64,000 nucleotides of DNA, taken from Albifimbria verrucaria (lineage: Eukaryota > Ascomycota > Sordariomycetes > Hypocreales > Stachybotryaceae). The notes under the pieces were generated by a model, which worked only from the letters and a program-made list of their open reading frames with translations, was not told where the DNA came from and searched no databases. The stretch covers positions 5,890,001 through 5,954,000 of the forward strand of contig JAHREC010000013.1 in the NCBI GenBank assembly GCA_020081605.1, in the 5' to 3' direction. Positions 24,640-35,854 of this stretch are shown in pieces. Positions within the stretch are counted from its first letter, which is position 1; each line of letters starts with the position of its first letter. Both the position numbers and the translations under genes were made by a program.

Positions 24640-25251
24640 ATTCGTGTTAAGCTTGAGATGATGAGGAGCCTGGTCTGGTGTATAATAGCCGCTGAAAGGA
24701 CAGAAAAAGACCATTCCTGACACTAATAATTATGCATAGAATGTCATGAAGGGAACAAGGATAAAAATACTAAGGAAGACAAGAACAAACCAACGCAAAT
24801 CCATTAAATTATTTTGCCAATGGCTTCTCCTCATTACAGGCGCAGTCTCACAAAGATGGCTGAATTTGGAAGAATTATAGGTGATTTCAATACTTGAGTA
24901 TTCTGTATATCATGACAGGGGATTATTTTAGACCCCAGGAACAGGGGAGTTATGGTATTTTTGTCTTTATGTCCCACCTCCGAGCAGAATCGAAGTTTAC
25001 GTGTGGTGTTTTCCCAATGTTTCAGTGTACTTGTTGGGATGTCGTCTCGTTGTCATTTCGCCTTAGTCATCAGCGTTTGTCGCGAGCGATGTCGCAATCA
25101 CGACATTTAATCTAAACCGTGAAGGACCCAGCACATGGTGGATACGGGAGTACGATGAAAGCCGACGCAGCCCGAACCACTGTTAGACGCTTCTAGTCCT
25201 CCAGCTACAGTACAATTTTGGGGCGCCGAAGCACGGAATCTGGGGCCCTCG
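24640..25251. other. Intergenic, 0.6 kb
   Basis: 3' flank of the kinase gene and promoter of the aminotransferase gene. No feature recognised. Confidence 0.5.
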
Positions 25252-26853
25252 ATGTCTGCACCCGTGCGCCTCTCGACTCCGCTCCGAACTGCAATCAGGC
25301 CAACGTCTGTTGCTGCACCAGCAAGATATTTCGCGAGGGCCTTTCACGTCGCAAACATGAGCCTCAGCAATAAACTGAAGCCCGCCGCCCGAGTCTCGGG
25401 CCAGAGGCAGGATGTCTGGTGCGTAGCTCAAGCAACCCCAAATATCTGACAACGACAATGATCCTCTGACGCAGGTCACAGGTCCATCGTCAACGAGGCC
25501 GCTGCCGCCTCGCCGAAGCAGCCCATTGTGAATATGGGCCAGGGATTCTTTGGCTACAACCCGCCCAAGTTCATTCTCGACGCCGCCAAGGCCGCCCTGG
25601 ACCGTGTAGAGTGCAACCAGTACTCGCCGACCAAGGGCCGCCCACGCCTCAAGAAGGCCATCGCTGATGCTTACTCGCCGTTCTGGGGGCGCAAGATTGA
25701 TCCGGAGACTGAGGTTACCATCACTACCGGCGCCAACGAAGGCATGCTGAGCGCCTTCATGGCCTTTATTGAACCGGGCGATGAGGTCATTGTGTTTGAG
25801 CCCTTTTTCGACCAGTACGTCAACCCATACTTGTGAGAGAGCCAAAAACTAAAAGATGACTGTAGGTATATCAGCAACATTGAAATGCCTGGCGGCAAGA
25901 TCGTCTATGTCCCCATGCACCCCCTAAGACTGGTGCAACCAAGACATCTTCCGCTGCCGACTGGACTCTCGACTTTGACGAGCTCGAGAGGGCTATTACG
26001 CCAAAGACTAAGATGCTTGTCCTGAACACGCCTCGTGAGTACTTTAATTTTAAATTTCTGGTTCATTCTAACAAACACTATTAGACAACCCTGTCGGCAA
26101 GGTCTACTCCAAAGAGGAGCTTCAGCGCATTGGTGATCTCTGTGTCAAGCACGAAATCATCATTGTCTCTGACGAGGTCTACGACCGTCTCTACTACGTC
26201 CCTTTCACAAGAATTGGAACACTGTCCCCGGAGATTGAACGGCTCACGGTCACGGTTGGATCTGCCGGCAAGAACTTCTACGCCACGGGATGGCGTGTTG
26301 GTAAGTGCTAACTGATATACTAGCCAGCCAATATGCAGCTACTAACTGCTTCTCAGGTTGGCTTCTGGGACCCGCGCACCTTATTCAGCACGTTTCGGCC
26401 GCCCATACCCGAATTTGCTTCTCCTCAGTATCGCCCCTTCAGGAGGCCTGCGCCGTGGGTTTCGAGCAGGCTGATGAGCAAGGCTTCTGGGACGAGAGCA
26501 TCCGTGAGATGAAGTCCAAGATGGACCGCTTCAACGAGGTGTGGGGTGAGCTTGGCCTGCCATACACAGAACCCGAGGGTGGATACTTTGTGCTCGTCAA
26601 CATGAACAAGGTGAAGCTGCCGGAGGACTACCCGTTCCCGCCGCACGTGGCTAGCCGGCCGCGTGATTTCAAGCTGGCTTGGTTCCTGATCCAGGAGGTT
26701 GGTGTGGCGGCGATCCCACCGACCGAATTCTACACGGAGGCTAATGCGCACCTGGCCGAGGACTACATTCGGTTCGCCGTGTGCAAGGAGGACTCGGTGT
26801 TGGAGGAGGCTAAGAACAGGCTACGGGGACTCAAGCAGTATATCCAGGAATAA
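25252..26853 (+). CDS. BNA3: Kynurenine/2-oxoglutarate aminotransferase, Bna3 type
   Basis: A class I/II PLP-dependent aminotransferase. Bna3-type enzymes transaminate kynurenine to kynurenic acid and also act on other amino acids and keto acids. Five exons are separated by introns at 25419-25481, 25815-25865, 26035-26084 and 26301-26356. Motifs are NMGQGFFGY, TGANEGMLSAF, EPFFDQYISN, LNTPHNPVGKV, IVSDEVYDRL and SAGKNFYATGWRVGW, in which Lys is the PLP-binding residue. Residues 1-35 are rich in Arg, Ala and Ser without acidic residues, as in a mitochondrial presequence. A second in-frame ATG at 25357 (Met36) has the better start context. A one-base deficit in the C run 25920-25924 breaks the frame; restoring it gives 460 residues. 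Substrate choice is inferred from family. Confidence 0.88.
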
Positions 26854-27907
26854 TGCGTAGAAGATGATACACGGGAGATGCATTCCGGAAGAGAAAAAAA
26901 GAGACACTAGATTACAGTACAGCCAGTGGTTTGTAAAGCATCTTCGCTTGAAGCAGCAGTCAGTTGATGTCTGGGGTATAGAAAATAACACGATCATCCT
27001 GAGCTTGCAACAGAACGGTTTACGATCCTGAGTCAGGACGTCTTGCAGACAAGTATATGAACTATCTTGCCCCTTTATGTATGAGCCCTGTAGCCCATGT
27101 AGCATCCGGAACCAAGGGAAACGCCAATGTGACCCTGCCACCGAAGAGTCGGAGGCCGGTGGAGCTAGGAGTTCCAAGGACGGAGCCGGCCGAAGATAAG
27201 ATGGCGGGGTAAAACCCCACATTTGAACATGAATGGGGATCGTGAGGAGAAGGCGAACTGAGGAGTGAATTCGAAGAGATTGTCAGTAATTTGTGGAAAG
27301 AAGGAATAGTGTGAGGCTTAATGAAGTAACAAAACCGTATGTACGTGATCAGAGACGGACGTTGTTATATTGTCCTCTGTTGTGGTGTACGGGAGCTCTG
27401 CAAGAGGGGATCGAATCGTGGAGTAAATGTCCTAGCTTACTCCACCGCCCCTGCCTCGGTTGATAAGCAATGGCCGGCACTTGGCTTGAAGAGGTAGAGT
27501 CCTGGTGTCAATCTTAGCTGTGAGGTGCAAGGCAAGGCTGGATTTTGTATAGGAAATGGAGACGGTTTGGTACATGGCTTTTGATCTGGCACAGGTCACA
27601 TGACCGCTTAGAGACGTCTTAGTTATCCGCAGCGTCTCGTTGGAGAACACAAGGGAGTTATCAGCGTCTTTGTCGTTGGTATCAAGACAGGGGCACCAGA
27701 CTAGCATTGTAGGATATCGGCGTCTTCCAGATCATCCATTGCTGGGTCAGGGTGGAAACTGTCCTCAACTTCTTTTCATCTCTCATCGCATCCCCATTTG
27801 CACCTGTCACCTTTCCGTCGACCTCTGTTTGCCTACCATACACCAGGTCCTTGGGCGAAATCGCCACCCTGTGTGAGCGTTCTGTTTGTTACTCTGCTCA
27901 CGCGACC
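26854..27907. other. Intergenic, 1.05 kb, with xanthine dehydrogenase promoter
   Basis: No gene recognised. It carries GATA-type sites described separately, and an imperfect match to the purine-pathway UaY site (TCGG, six bases, CCAG) near 27717-27730. Confidence 0.5.
27461..27663. promoter_or_regulatory. GATA sites upstream of xanthine dehydrogenase
   Basis: TGATAA occurs on the + strand at 27461-27466 and on the - strand at 27658-27663, about 450 and 250 bases before the start codon. AreA/NIT2 GATA factors bind HGATAR, and purine-use genes are classic targets. The sites are seen; their use is inference, since such short words occur often by chance. Confidence 0.4.
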
Positions 27908-30900
27908 ATGGCTCCCATTGCCATCTCACCGGAGCGGGATGCTCAGGCGGAGCCGCTGGCGACTCTGACGAGCAAGTTTGACGATACCTTGAGGTTCTAT
28001 CTCAACGGGACCAAAGTCGTCCTTGACGACATCGACCCCGAGATCACTGTTTTGGAGTACCTCCGTGGAATTGGTCTCACGGGAACGAAGCTGTAAGTAG
28101 ATTATGCGCATCGCATATTGATTTAAGACAGCGGTAAAGGTACTGACGTGTCTTACTACAGAGGCTGCAGCGAAGGCGGTTGCGGTGCCTGCACGATTGT
28201 CGTCAGCCAGTTTAACCCCACCACCAAGCAGATCTACCACGCCAGCGTAAATGCTTGTTTGGCGCCGCTGGTTAGTCTTGACGGCAAGCATGTGATAACC
28301 ATCGAAGGTATTGGAAACACCAAAAGGCCACACCCGACTCAGGAGAGAGTGGCGAAGGGCAACGGCAGCCAATGCGGCTTCTGTACTCCTGGCATTGTGA
28401 TGAGTTTATATGCTCTCCTGCGGAATACCTCAGAACCGACAAAGGAAGCAATCGAGGAGGCGTTCGACGGCAACCTATGTCGATGCACTGGATACAGGCC
28501 CATCCTGGATGCGGCCCAGACCTTCAGTACCGATAAGCCTAAGGGTGGCTGTTGTATGGAAAACGGGAATGGCCCTGCTGATGGAGTCTGCTGCATGCAG
28601 AAGGCTTCGTTAGATGATCAACCCATTAAACGATTCACTCCCCAGGGTTCATCGAGTACAACCCTGACACGGAGCTGATCTTTCCACCAGCGCTGAAGAA
28701 GCACGAGATGAAACCATTGGCTTTTGGGAACAAAAAGAAGAAGTGGTACAGGCCAACCACCCTGGGTCAGCTACTTCAGATCAAGAGTGTTCATCCTTCA
28801 GCGAAGATTATCGGTGGAAGTACTGAAACACAGATCGAAGTCAAATTCAAGGCTCTTCAGTACCCTGTTTCAGTTTATGTGGGAGACATCCCAGAACTGC
28901 GACAGTATGCTTTCAAGGAAGACCATCTCGAGATCGGCGGAAATGTCGTTCTCACAGACCTCGAGAATATTTGCGAACATGCTATCAAGCATTATGGCTA
29001 CGACCGTGGCCAAGTATTTGAAGCCATGTTGAAGCAGCTAAAATATTTTGCTGGCAGACAAATCCGAAATGTTGGTACACCTGCCGGAAATTTAGTAACA
29101 GCCTCTCCCATCTCCGATTTGAACCCTGTTTTCTGGGGTGCCAATGCTGTCTTGATCGCAAAATCAGCGGAGAAGGAAACCGAGATTCCCATGTCGCAAT
29201 TCTTCACGGGATATCGAAGAACAGCACTTCCAGATGACGCGATTATTGCTTCTATCCGCATACCCGTCACGGCTGAAAAGGAGAATACTTCAGAGCATAC
29301 AAACAAGCGAAGCGAAAGGACGACGACATAGCAATTGTCACCGGAGCTCTTCGCGTCAAGCTGGACAACGAAGGTGTTGTGAAAGAATGTAACCTCATTT
29401 ACGGAGGCATGGCCGCCATGACTGTTGCGGCCAAGTCTGCTATGGAATTCCTGATTGGGAAGCGCTTTGCCGATTTGGAAACACTAGAAGGCACCATGGG
29501 TGCACTGGAAAGGATTTTGCCCTCGAGTATGGTGTTCCGGGTGGCATGGCATCTTACAGGAAGGCTTTGGCACTCGGTTTCTTTTACCGTTTCTACCACA
29601 GTGTCCTGACGATATTGGATGGACAGAGCGACCATGTCGACAAGGAGGCTATCGATGAGATCGAGCGAGCTATTTCCTCGGGTCAGGTGGACGAGACCTC
29701 TGCGGCGGCTTATGAGCAAGAAGTTACCGGCAAATCCAAACCCCATCTTGCAGCCCTGAAGCACACCACTGGCGAAGCGCAATACACTGACGATATCCCG
29801 TCTATGAAGAATGAATTGCATGCTTGCTGGGTCCTCTCAACCAAGGCTCATGCAAAAATCAAGTCGATCGATTACTCCGTGGCTCTTGATATGCCTGGAG
29901 TTATCGATTATGTTGATAAGAATGATATGCCTTCCGCAGCGGCTAACAGAATGGGAGCCCCCATTTCGACGAGCCCTTCTTTGCAGAGGACGAGGTGTTC
30001 ACAGCTGGCCAGCCTATTGCCATGATCCTGGCCACTTCTGCTTTAAAAGCTCGTGATGCGGCAAAGGCAGTCAAGATTGAATATGAAGAACTCCCGTCTA
30101 TTCTGACCATCGAGGAGGCCATCGAAAAGGAAAGCTTCCACGACCATTACCGCGAGATCAAGAAGGGGATACAGAAGAGGCTTTCAAAAAGTGTGATTAC
30201 GTCTTCACTGGAACGGCGAGGATGGGTGGTCAGGAGCATTTCTACTTGGAGACAAACGCTTGTGTTGTTATCCCCAAGCCAGAGGATGGCGAGTTGGAGA
30301 TTTTGCCAGTACGCAAAATGCCAACGAGACGTGAGTGTTGACTTATTTCACCGACGAGAAAAAGTATGCTGACAATCATGTAGACAAGTATTTGCGTCGC
30401 GCGTTTGCGGAGTGCAATCTAACAAGGTTGTAGTCCGAGTCAAGAGACTTGGTGGTGGCTTTGGTGGAAAGGAGACGAGATCCATACTCCTGACCTCAGC
30501 AGTGGCTTTGGCAGCAAAGAAGACCGGACGGCCAGTTCGATGCATGTTGACACGTGAAGAAGACATGGTAACCATGGGTCAACGCCACCCCTTCCTTGGG
30601 CGATACAAGATCGGCATTAACAAGGATGGACGTATCCAAGCCTTCGACTGCGATGTTTTCAACAACGCGGGTTGGACGTTCGATCTCAGTGCTGCCGTTG
30701 TGGAAAGAGCCATGACGCACTCAGATGGATGCTACAAGGTTCCGAACTTCTTCGTTCGCGGTCGCCTTTGCAAAACAAACACCATGTCTAACACAGCTTT
30801 CCGAGGATTTGGTGGACCTCAAGGTATGTTCATCATGGAGTCATGTATGGAGGAGACGGCAGACCGCGTCGGAATTCCCGTAGAGAAACTACGAGAAATC

Positions 30901-32106
30901 AACTTTTACCAGCCAAACGACATAACGCATTTCAACCAACCGATCACGGACTGGCACGTACCACTCATGTACCAACAGGTTCTGGATGAATCCATGTACG
31001 AAGCGCGCCAGGTCGCCATTAGGCAATTCAACGACGCACACAAGTGGCGAAAGAGAGGTCTGGCGATTATCCCGACTAAGTTTGGAATTTCATTCACTGC
31101 GTTGTTCCTTAACCAGGCTGGTGCCCTGGTACATATTTACCACGATGGATCTATTCTTGTGGCTCATGGAGGCACGGAGATGGGCCAGGGTCTGCATACC
31201 AAACTTACGCAGATTGCTGCACAAGCGCTAAAGGTCCCCTTGGATAATGTCTTCATATCCGAGACGGCGACGAACACGGTTCCGAATGCATCGTCAACGG
31301 CTGCATCAGCTTCATCTGATCTGAACGGGTACGCCATTTACAACGCATGCCAGCAGTTGAACGAGCGCTTGGCCCCATACCGAGAGAAGCTGGGCCCGGA
31401 TGCCACGATGAAAGAGCTTGCTCATGCTGCCTACTTTGACCGTGTCAACCTTTCGGCCCAAGGTTTCTACAAGACGCCAGAAATCGGATATGTCTGGGGA
31501 GAGAACAAGGGGAAGATGTTCTTCTACTTCACCCAGGGTGTTGCGGCTTCTGAGGTTGAGATTGACACACTCAGCGGAACCTGGACATGCATCCGCGCCG
31601 ACATTAAGATGGACGTGGGCCAATCCATCAATCCTTCAATTGACTACGGCCAGATCCAGGGTGCCTTCATGCAAGGCCTGGGTCTGTTTACGATGGAAGA
31701 GTCTTTGTGGCTGAGGAACGGTGCAATGGCAGGTAACCTCTTCACACGAGGACCCGGTGCATACAAGATTCCAGGCTTCCGAGACATCCCGCAGGAATGG
31801 AACCTATCTCTCCTGAAGGATGTCGAGTGGAAAGAGCTGCGAACCATTCAGCGCAGCAGAGGAGTCGGCGAGCCACCTCTGTTCTTGGGCAGTTCGGTAT
31901 TTTTCGCCATCCGAGATGCGTTAAGATCAGCAAGAAAGGCCGTGGGGGTAGAGGCTACGGTGGGAGAGGATCATAGCGCTGGGTTGCTGCGGCTTGAAAG
32001 TCCTGCGACACCGGAGAGGATCAGACTGGCTTGCGAGGACGAAATCATGAAGAGGGCGAGAGTTGTTGCCAAGGAGGGAGAAAAGAGCTTCTTTGTGGCG
32101 ATATAA
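27908..32106 (+). CDS. hxA: Xanthine dehydrogenase (purine hydroxylase I)
   Basis: A cytosolic or peroxisomal molybdoflavoenzyme that oxidises hypoxanthine to xanthine and then uric acid. Exons are 27908-28092, 28162-30330 and 30384-32106. The first 2Fe-2S domain shows [10 protein letters not shown]; the second shows QCGFCTPG and LCRCTGYRP. The FAD domain shows [12 protein letters not shown] and RNVGTPAGN. The molybdenum-binding part shows [36 protein letters not shown] and [11 protein letters not shown]. Six one-base deficits (28640-28643, 29276-29279, about 29509-29513, 29958-29962, 30165-30168, 30301-30304) break the middle third. With six bases restored the coding length is 1361 codons, normal for the family, and every cofactor motif is intact. 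I take it as a functional gene in faulty sequence. Start 27908 lies just before the ferredoxin-like domain; an in-frame upstream ATG at 27752 is less likely. Confidence 0.93.
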
Positions 32107-33089
32107 GGGGTTTGCATATGTACTTCTGGTTCAGGACTGGTTGACTTTGAGAATGTATTGTAGCGTCGGGACAGACGAGATTGGCATGAATGCGACGAGA
32201 AACAATGAAACAAACGGGTTAATGGAGTTGCGATGTGACGCCATGCCTCGACTAGCGTGTAGATTCCGAGAAGACCCATCTGTCAACGGGAGGGTTGGGG
32301 TTGTTGAGAACGAATAACCGAGGTATCGGAAGGAGGTACGCAGTTGGACGCACGGGTCGGGCAAAACAGGTGAAGCATGTGTAGATCGATTTCAGAAGTA
32401 GAAGTCAAGATACTTTGAATATGGATAGGTCTGGTTAGGTAGGCAATGGTGAGGTGAGGCCTGTCGTGGATTAAGATAAGAGGTTTGGGGTTTCGAGGCG
32501 ATGGCGAGTTCGAACGAAGCAATGACACTTGTTTCTAGAAACAAGTAGCAGCTACAGTAGTTTAGTCGGACCTATAGTGGAAGTAGGAAGTTGCATGTAC
32601 CGCCTGGCAGCCCCGCCATTGCCTCGAGCGCTAACTTGACGATGGATGGGACGTCGATCTCCACAGCTGCCCTGCATTCTTCCCAACCGACATCCGACGA
32701 AATTGTACGAGCTGAACCCTCACGCTTCCGCTTCGTCATTCAAGAGCCTGCCACCAGATCGCCCGCCCGCGGCCCTCCAACCTCCTGCTTGCGAAGCAGC
32801 ACTGGGCGCTTAATTGGCTTGGCTGGGCACAGCTCGCCCTCGCATCACCACACACGCGACCGATATGCGGCAGGCAGCTTCGAGAGCGCTGTAGACGGAC
32901 GGACGGATAGACGGACGGATAGACAGTCGGAACCTCACCCGCAAACTGCACGCGCTGCAACAGGCCGTAGATGATCTTGCCATCCCGCCTACGCCCCCTC
33001 TGCCGCCGCCTCCGTCGCCGCCGCTGCTGCTCCCTTCCTCGCGTCCTGCTCTGCGTAACCACGGCGCCCAATGGGATGGTAGCACGGAA
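32107..33089. other. Intergenic, 1 kb
   Basis: 3' flank of xanthine dehydrogenase, then the acuM promoter. It contains a tandem GACGGACGGATA array (32891-32930) and C-rich stretches near 32975-33030. No gene recognised. Confidence 0.5.
32891..32930 (+). repeat. Tandem GACGGACGGATA repeat
   Basis: About three imperfect units of GACGGACGGATA lie some 160 bases before the acuM start codon, probably in its promoter or leader. Confidence 0.75.
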
Positions 33090-35392
33090 ATGAGCGACCG
33101 ACACGCTGCTGCTGCTGCCATGGATAAGGACGCCTTGGAAAGGACAGGCCGCTCGACGCCAAGTCGAGAGACCGCGACAAGGACTCCCAGCGCAAGAGTC
33201 CCAAGAAGAGGCGCAAGGTCAATCATGGTACGCCTCGCCCTTGAGCTCCCCACCTCTTTGTCCTTCTTTGTGTTGCCGCACATCAGTAGCAGCAGCCGAT
33301 CCATGGCTGAGCGCCGGAATCGGTTGCTGTGCTCCAAATGCGGCAGCAATGTACCAGACCTATGTGAACTCTGAGCTAACATGTTGCGATCGTGCTCCAG
33401 CCTGTGTTTACTGCCGAAGATCTGTAAGTCAATAACCCAACAGCCTGAGTTCAACAGGGAATCCATCCCGACCCATGCGCCTGGGTACCATCCGCGCGCC
33501 GAGACCGGGAAAACGAACCTCCCTCGGACGGCTCTCGCCCCCTCTCCATTCCCGTTCAATAAACAGTTGTGGCTGACGGCATGTTTCTGTTGTTGCGCGC
33601 AGCACATGACTTGCGACCTTGTATGTAAGAATCTGTTGGCGGAGCGCCATTGCGAGCCGTGGAGGTGCACGCGATTCGTCGCTCCCTCCACCCCTCTTTC
33701 AGTACAGAGCCGTGCGCTGATGCCGTGGACAGGAGAGGCCTTGTACGAGATGTATCAAGCGCAATATTGGCCACTTATGTCATGATGAACCTCGTGATAA
33801 CGACTCCAAAAAGCCAAAGAACAATCAGGGCTCTACCGTTACCGAAGAAGTAGACTCGCAAGCCCAACCTGACGTGAGAGATGCCGCCATCTCCAACAAC
33901 ATGGGCCCGCCGCCCAGTTTTGACGGGATCAGGCAGAGAGCTTCACCCGCCTCAACTTTCGGAGCCGGCAGCGGCATGCTAGGACAGGGGAACCCGCTCT
34001 CCCTTGTGCAACCTGGCTCCGCGGCTGGGCTGCAGGGAATAGTGCGTTGGGCGCTGCTGGCAGTAGTAATGCGAACCAATGTAGGTACACGCGCCATGGC
34101 CCTTGCTGTGTCGTTCCTTGCCCTCTTCCTCCTCCTCCCCAATGGACGGGTTTCCGTGGACGCGCAGAGCGTGCTATGGCGAAGCATCGCCAGATTTTGA
34201 CGGGTTAGCTAACGCACAGGTAGTTGCAGGCTTCTCAGACGCCTGGATGACGGCCCAGAACTTTAACAACTACAACCCCAACTATATGATTGCGCCAGAA
34301 GTCACCCACGAGTTCAACCTGCTGAACGACTTCCTCCATGCCAGCCTTCTTGACGACGGCGGCGTATCAGCCGATGACACACTCCAAGCCACATCATTCG
34401 ACAGAAGTGGCCAGTCAGATCTTCTCCCGGGGATTCGGAGGCAACAGGCCAGGCTCCATGGCTGGACTTGATCCCAACATGGCAGGGAATCTGACCTCTG
34501 GGTCGATGCTGCCTCCACCTAACTTGGATGGAAAAACGATGCCTCGGCCTGGTAGCGCCCTCTCCAGCGAGAAGGACAAGACCCGGGAATACTATCTTCA
34601 AGCTGCTGACCCTTCCGGCAACGATACGCCTGAAGAGCGCATGTCACGGGTGCTGAAGGCCAAATATGACGCGGGACTCCTCAAACCCTTTAACTATATC
34701 AATGGGTACGCAAGACTAGGAAAGTACCTCGACGGACACATCGCGCCGTCCTCGAAGCAGAAGATCCTACGTAGCATTAACCAATTCCGACCCAAGTTCC
34801 GGGAGAAGGCCCAGGGGCTCACGGACATGCAGCTAATCTATGTGGAGATGTGGTTCGAGAAGCAACTGATGGATTATGACCGTGTCTTTGCTAGTATGGC
34901 TGTGCCAGCTTGTTGCTGGCGGAGAACGGGAGAGATTTTCAGGGAAACAAGGAGATGGCGGAACTGATTAATGTTCCGGTTGACCAATTACGAGATGTGC
35001 GTGGTGCTCCTACACCTTCTCCCCAAGCCCGCCGTTTCTGACAAGGATTTACGATGAGCTGTGCACTGACTGCCTCCTAGGGAAAATTGCACTTCATGAA
35101 ATTCTCACGGAAGAATCAACTGTTCGATACTGGGAAGAGTTTGGCACGATTGCCTTTGACCCAGCCCACGATACGCTGTTGACAGCCTGCTCGCTCAAAA
35201 ACCCAAGCGACACATCCGACCACCCAATTGTGAAGTGCTGTTTCTCGTTTACGATTCGTAGAGACGATCACAAACTGTAAGCAAATCAACTGAGCATGAG
35301 TTTTAAGACGTGGCGGAGCTGACCAGGCATGGAACAGGCCGTCATTGATAGTCGGGAACTTTCTCCCACATGATCCTCCGAGCAATCAATAA
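33090..35392 (+). CDS. acuM: Zn2Cys6 activator of gluconeogenesis, AcuM/Rds2 type, with PAS-like region
   Basis: A nuclear regulator that, in Aspergillus, works with AcuK to induce PEP carboxykinase and fructose-1,6-bisphosphatase. Introns are 33228-33400, 33424-33602, 33621-33732, 34081-34223, 34997-35080 and 35277-35337. The first three chop the zinc cluster into micro-exons of 23 and 18 bases; joined, they read KVNHACVYCRRSHMTCDL and ERPCTRCIKRNIGHLCHDEP, diagnostic for AcuM rather than AcuK. A basic KSPKKRRK precedes it. The conserved C-terminal half holds REYYLQAADPSG, KPFNYINGYARL, QLIYVEMWFEKQL and TEESTVRYWEEFG. One-base deficits lie at 33139-33141, 34035-34037, 34942-34944 and 35083-35086, and an unresolved shift near 34425-34440. 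Corrected length is about 517 residues. Family assignment is firm. Confidence 0.88.
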
Positions 35393-35854
35393 TACCCCTT
35401 CTCAGCTCGTGGCTTTGGCCATGGGTGCTTTCTTCAGACAGACTTGATAACTGCCGAAGGCTTTTTGTATTTGCTATCTCAGCTCTTGTTTTACCACCAC
35501 CGGGAGCTGCTTGAAGTCGACATGGCTTGCTTGTAGAACGGTGGAACGTCACTGCTCAATGAGATACTTGTCAAAGAATATATGTATTCGGATAAAGGAA
35601 TAGCTCAATATTTAAAAACATTTTCCTTTTAAATCCTTTTGATCATTGCTGGTTTTTTTGTCTTGCCGTAATCGGGATCGCTGGCTGTATACGGTGGCGT
35701 GGCAGGTGCCGCCACTGTAGGAGGTACTCCTTCCCAGCGTTCAAGATCAGGAGAGAACCTAAGTGCGTCGCCTCAGCTTAAGTGTTTTGGTTCTTCTTAG
35801 ATCAATCACCATTCCCACGAGACTCTTGATACACATCCTTCAAACTGTCCTGTC
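35393..35854. other. Intergenic, 0.46 kb
   Basis: Short spacer between acuM and SPO22, both on the + strand. It must hold the acuM 3' end and the SPO22 promoter. No feature recognised. Confidence 0.5.

Noticed and set aside
25183..25845. 220-codon open frame on the - strand
   Set aside because: Antisense to the BNA3 exons with strong family motifs on the + strand.
27717..27730. UaY binding site TCGG-N6-CCGA before xanthine dehydrogenase
   Set aside because: Only TCGG-N6-CCAG is present, so the second half-site does not match.
27908..32106. Xanthine dehydrogenase as a pseudogene
   Set aside because: Six breaks but no substitution in any cofactor motif and no in-frame stop once run lengths are corrected; decay would also change residues.
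32810..33691. 293-codon open frame on the - strand
   Set aside because: It covers the acuM promoter and zinc-cluster exons in antisense; the + strand introns and zinc cluster explain the region better.
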